DNA of 43,512 nt from assembly GCA_039714535.1 (NCBI GenBank), contig JBDLJC010000027.1:1-43512 (forward strand), in the 5' to 3' direction. Of this stretch, positions 43,423 to 43,512 are shown in pieces. The notes beneath the pieces were generated by a model. That model made no database searches, was not told the DNA's origin, and saw only the letters and a list, made by a program, of their open reading frames with translations. This DNA is from JAGXFP01 sp039714535. GTDB taxonomy: Bacteria > Desulfobacterota > Desulfobulbia > Desulfobulbales > JAGXFP01. How positions within the stretch are numbered: position 1 is the first letter of the stretch; each line of letters begins with the position of its first letter. Both the position numbers and the translations under genes were made by a program.

Positions 43423-43512
43423 ATGGCACATTATAACACGATCATTAACCAAATCGCTGCAATTCTTCCGAGACATGAATTTGAATATTTGGCAAAAATC
43501 CATCATGCCGGT
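43423..43512 (+). mobile_element. start of an IS4-type transposase gene (partial)
   Basis: ATG 43423 follows GGGG at about 43410 and opens 30 codons reading MAHYNTIINQIAAILPRHEF and on to HHAG before the window ends. This N-terminus recalls IS4-family transposases with a DUF4372-like domain. The element's left end should lie between about 43330 and 43420, but no terminal repeat can be confirmed without its partner. Confidence 0.72.

Noticed and set aside
1..43512. CRISPR array or phage genes
   Set aside because: No regularly spaced repeats with unique spacers and no phage structural or integrase genes were seen.

Overview
The window reads as chromosomal DNA of an anaerobic, Gram-negative bacterium of the Desulfobacterota (former Deltaproteobacteria). 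A propionate/methylmalonyl-CoA gene set with a sodium-pump-type decarboxylase would fit a Desulfobulbales-like lineage. This placement is inferred from gene content and order (ispE-tRNA-Gln-prs-rplY-pth-carD, sigma54-type pilA promoter, methylmalonyl-CoA operon, haem and copper proteins). No ribosomal RNA is present to confirm it. Gene density is high, both strands are used in long blocks, and most housekeeping proteins are full length.

Layout. (1) 1-509: non-coding start with a possible gene tail and an IS200/IS605-like terminal hairpin. (2) 510-6508, plus strand: a compact cluster of NosL copper chaperone, small secreted protein, FtsX-like ABC permease, LolD-like ATPase, eight-helix membrane protein with Cys/His pairs, SCO1-like copper chaperone, and a lipoprotein joining a monohaem cytochrome c to a periplasmic-binding-protein domain. 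(3) 6721-10444, plus: dGTPase and valyl-tRNA synthetase. (4) 10678-11658: unknown lipoprotein. (5) 11675-20631, minus: coaE, rluD-type synthase, carD, pth, rplY, prs, tRNA-Gln(TTG), ispE, a DUF1844 protein, serA and an unknown protein. (6) 20856-24875, plus: cysS, Memo-family protein, tRNA-Gln(CTG) and pilA, with degenerate dispersed repeats around the Memo gene. (7) 24976-28445: a membrane GT-C-like/TPR protein (plus) facing a DPM1-like glycosyltransferase (minus). (8) 28701-39906, minus: an eleven-gene propionate module. (9) 40230-43512: TrmJ-like methyltransferase, two glycosyltransferases, and the first 30 codons of an IS4-type transposase running off the window.

How genes work together. 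The module at 28701-39906 encodes propionate activation (PrpE), carboxylation or decarboxylation between propionyl-CoA and methylmalonyl-CoA by a biotin-dependent membrane complex (MmdA, biotin carrier, small membrane subunit, beta subunit), epimerisation (Mce), the B12 mutase split into catalytic and cobalamin-binding subunits with the MeaB chaperone between them, and succinyl-CoA synthetase (SucC, SucD). Together they interconvert propionate and succinate; net direction cannot be read from DNA. The pilin gene sits beside enzymes that could make and use a lipid-linked sugar, suggesting pilin or surface glycosylation. Cluster (2) looks like a periplasmic copper/redox maturation or sensing unit whose substrate is not in the window, and is the most original part of the sequence.
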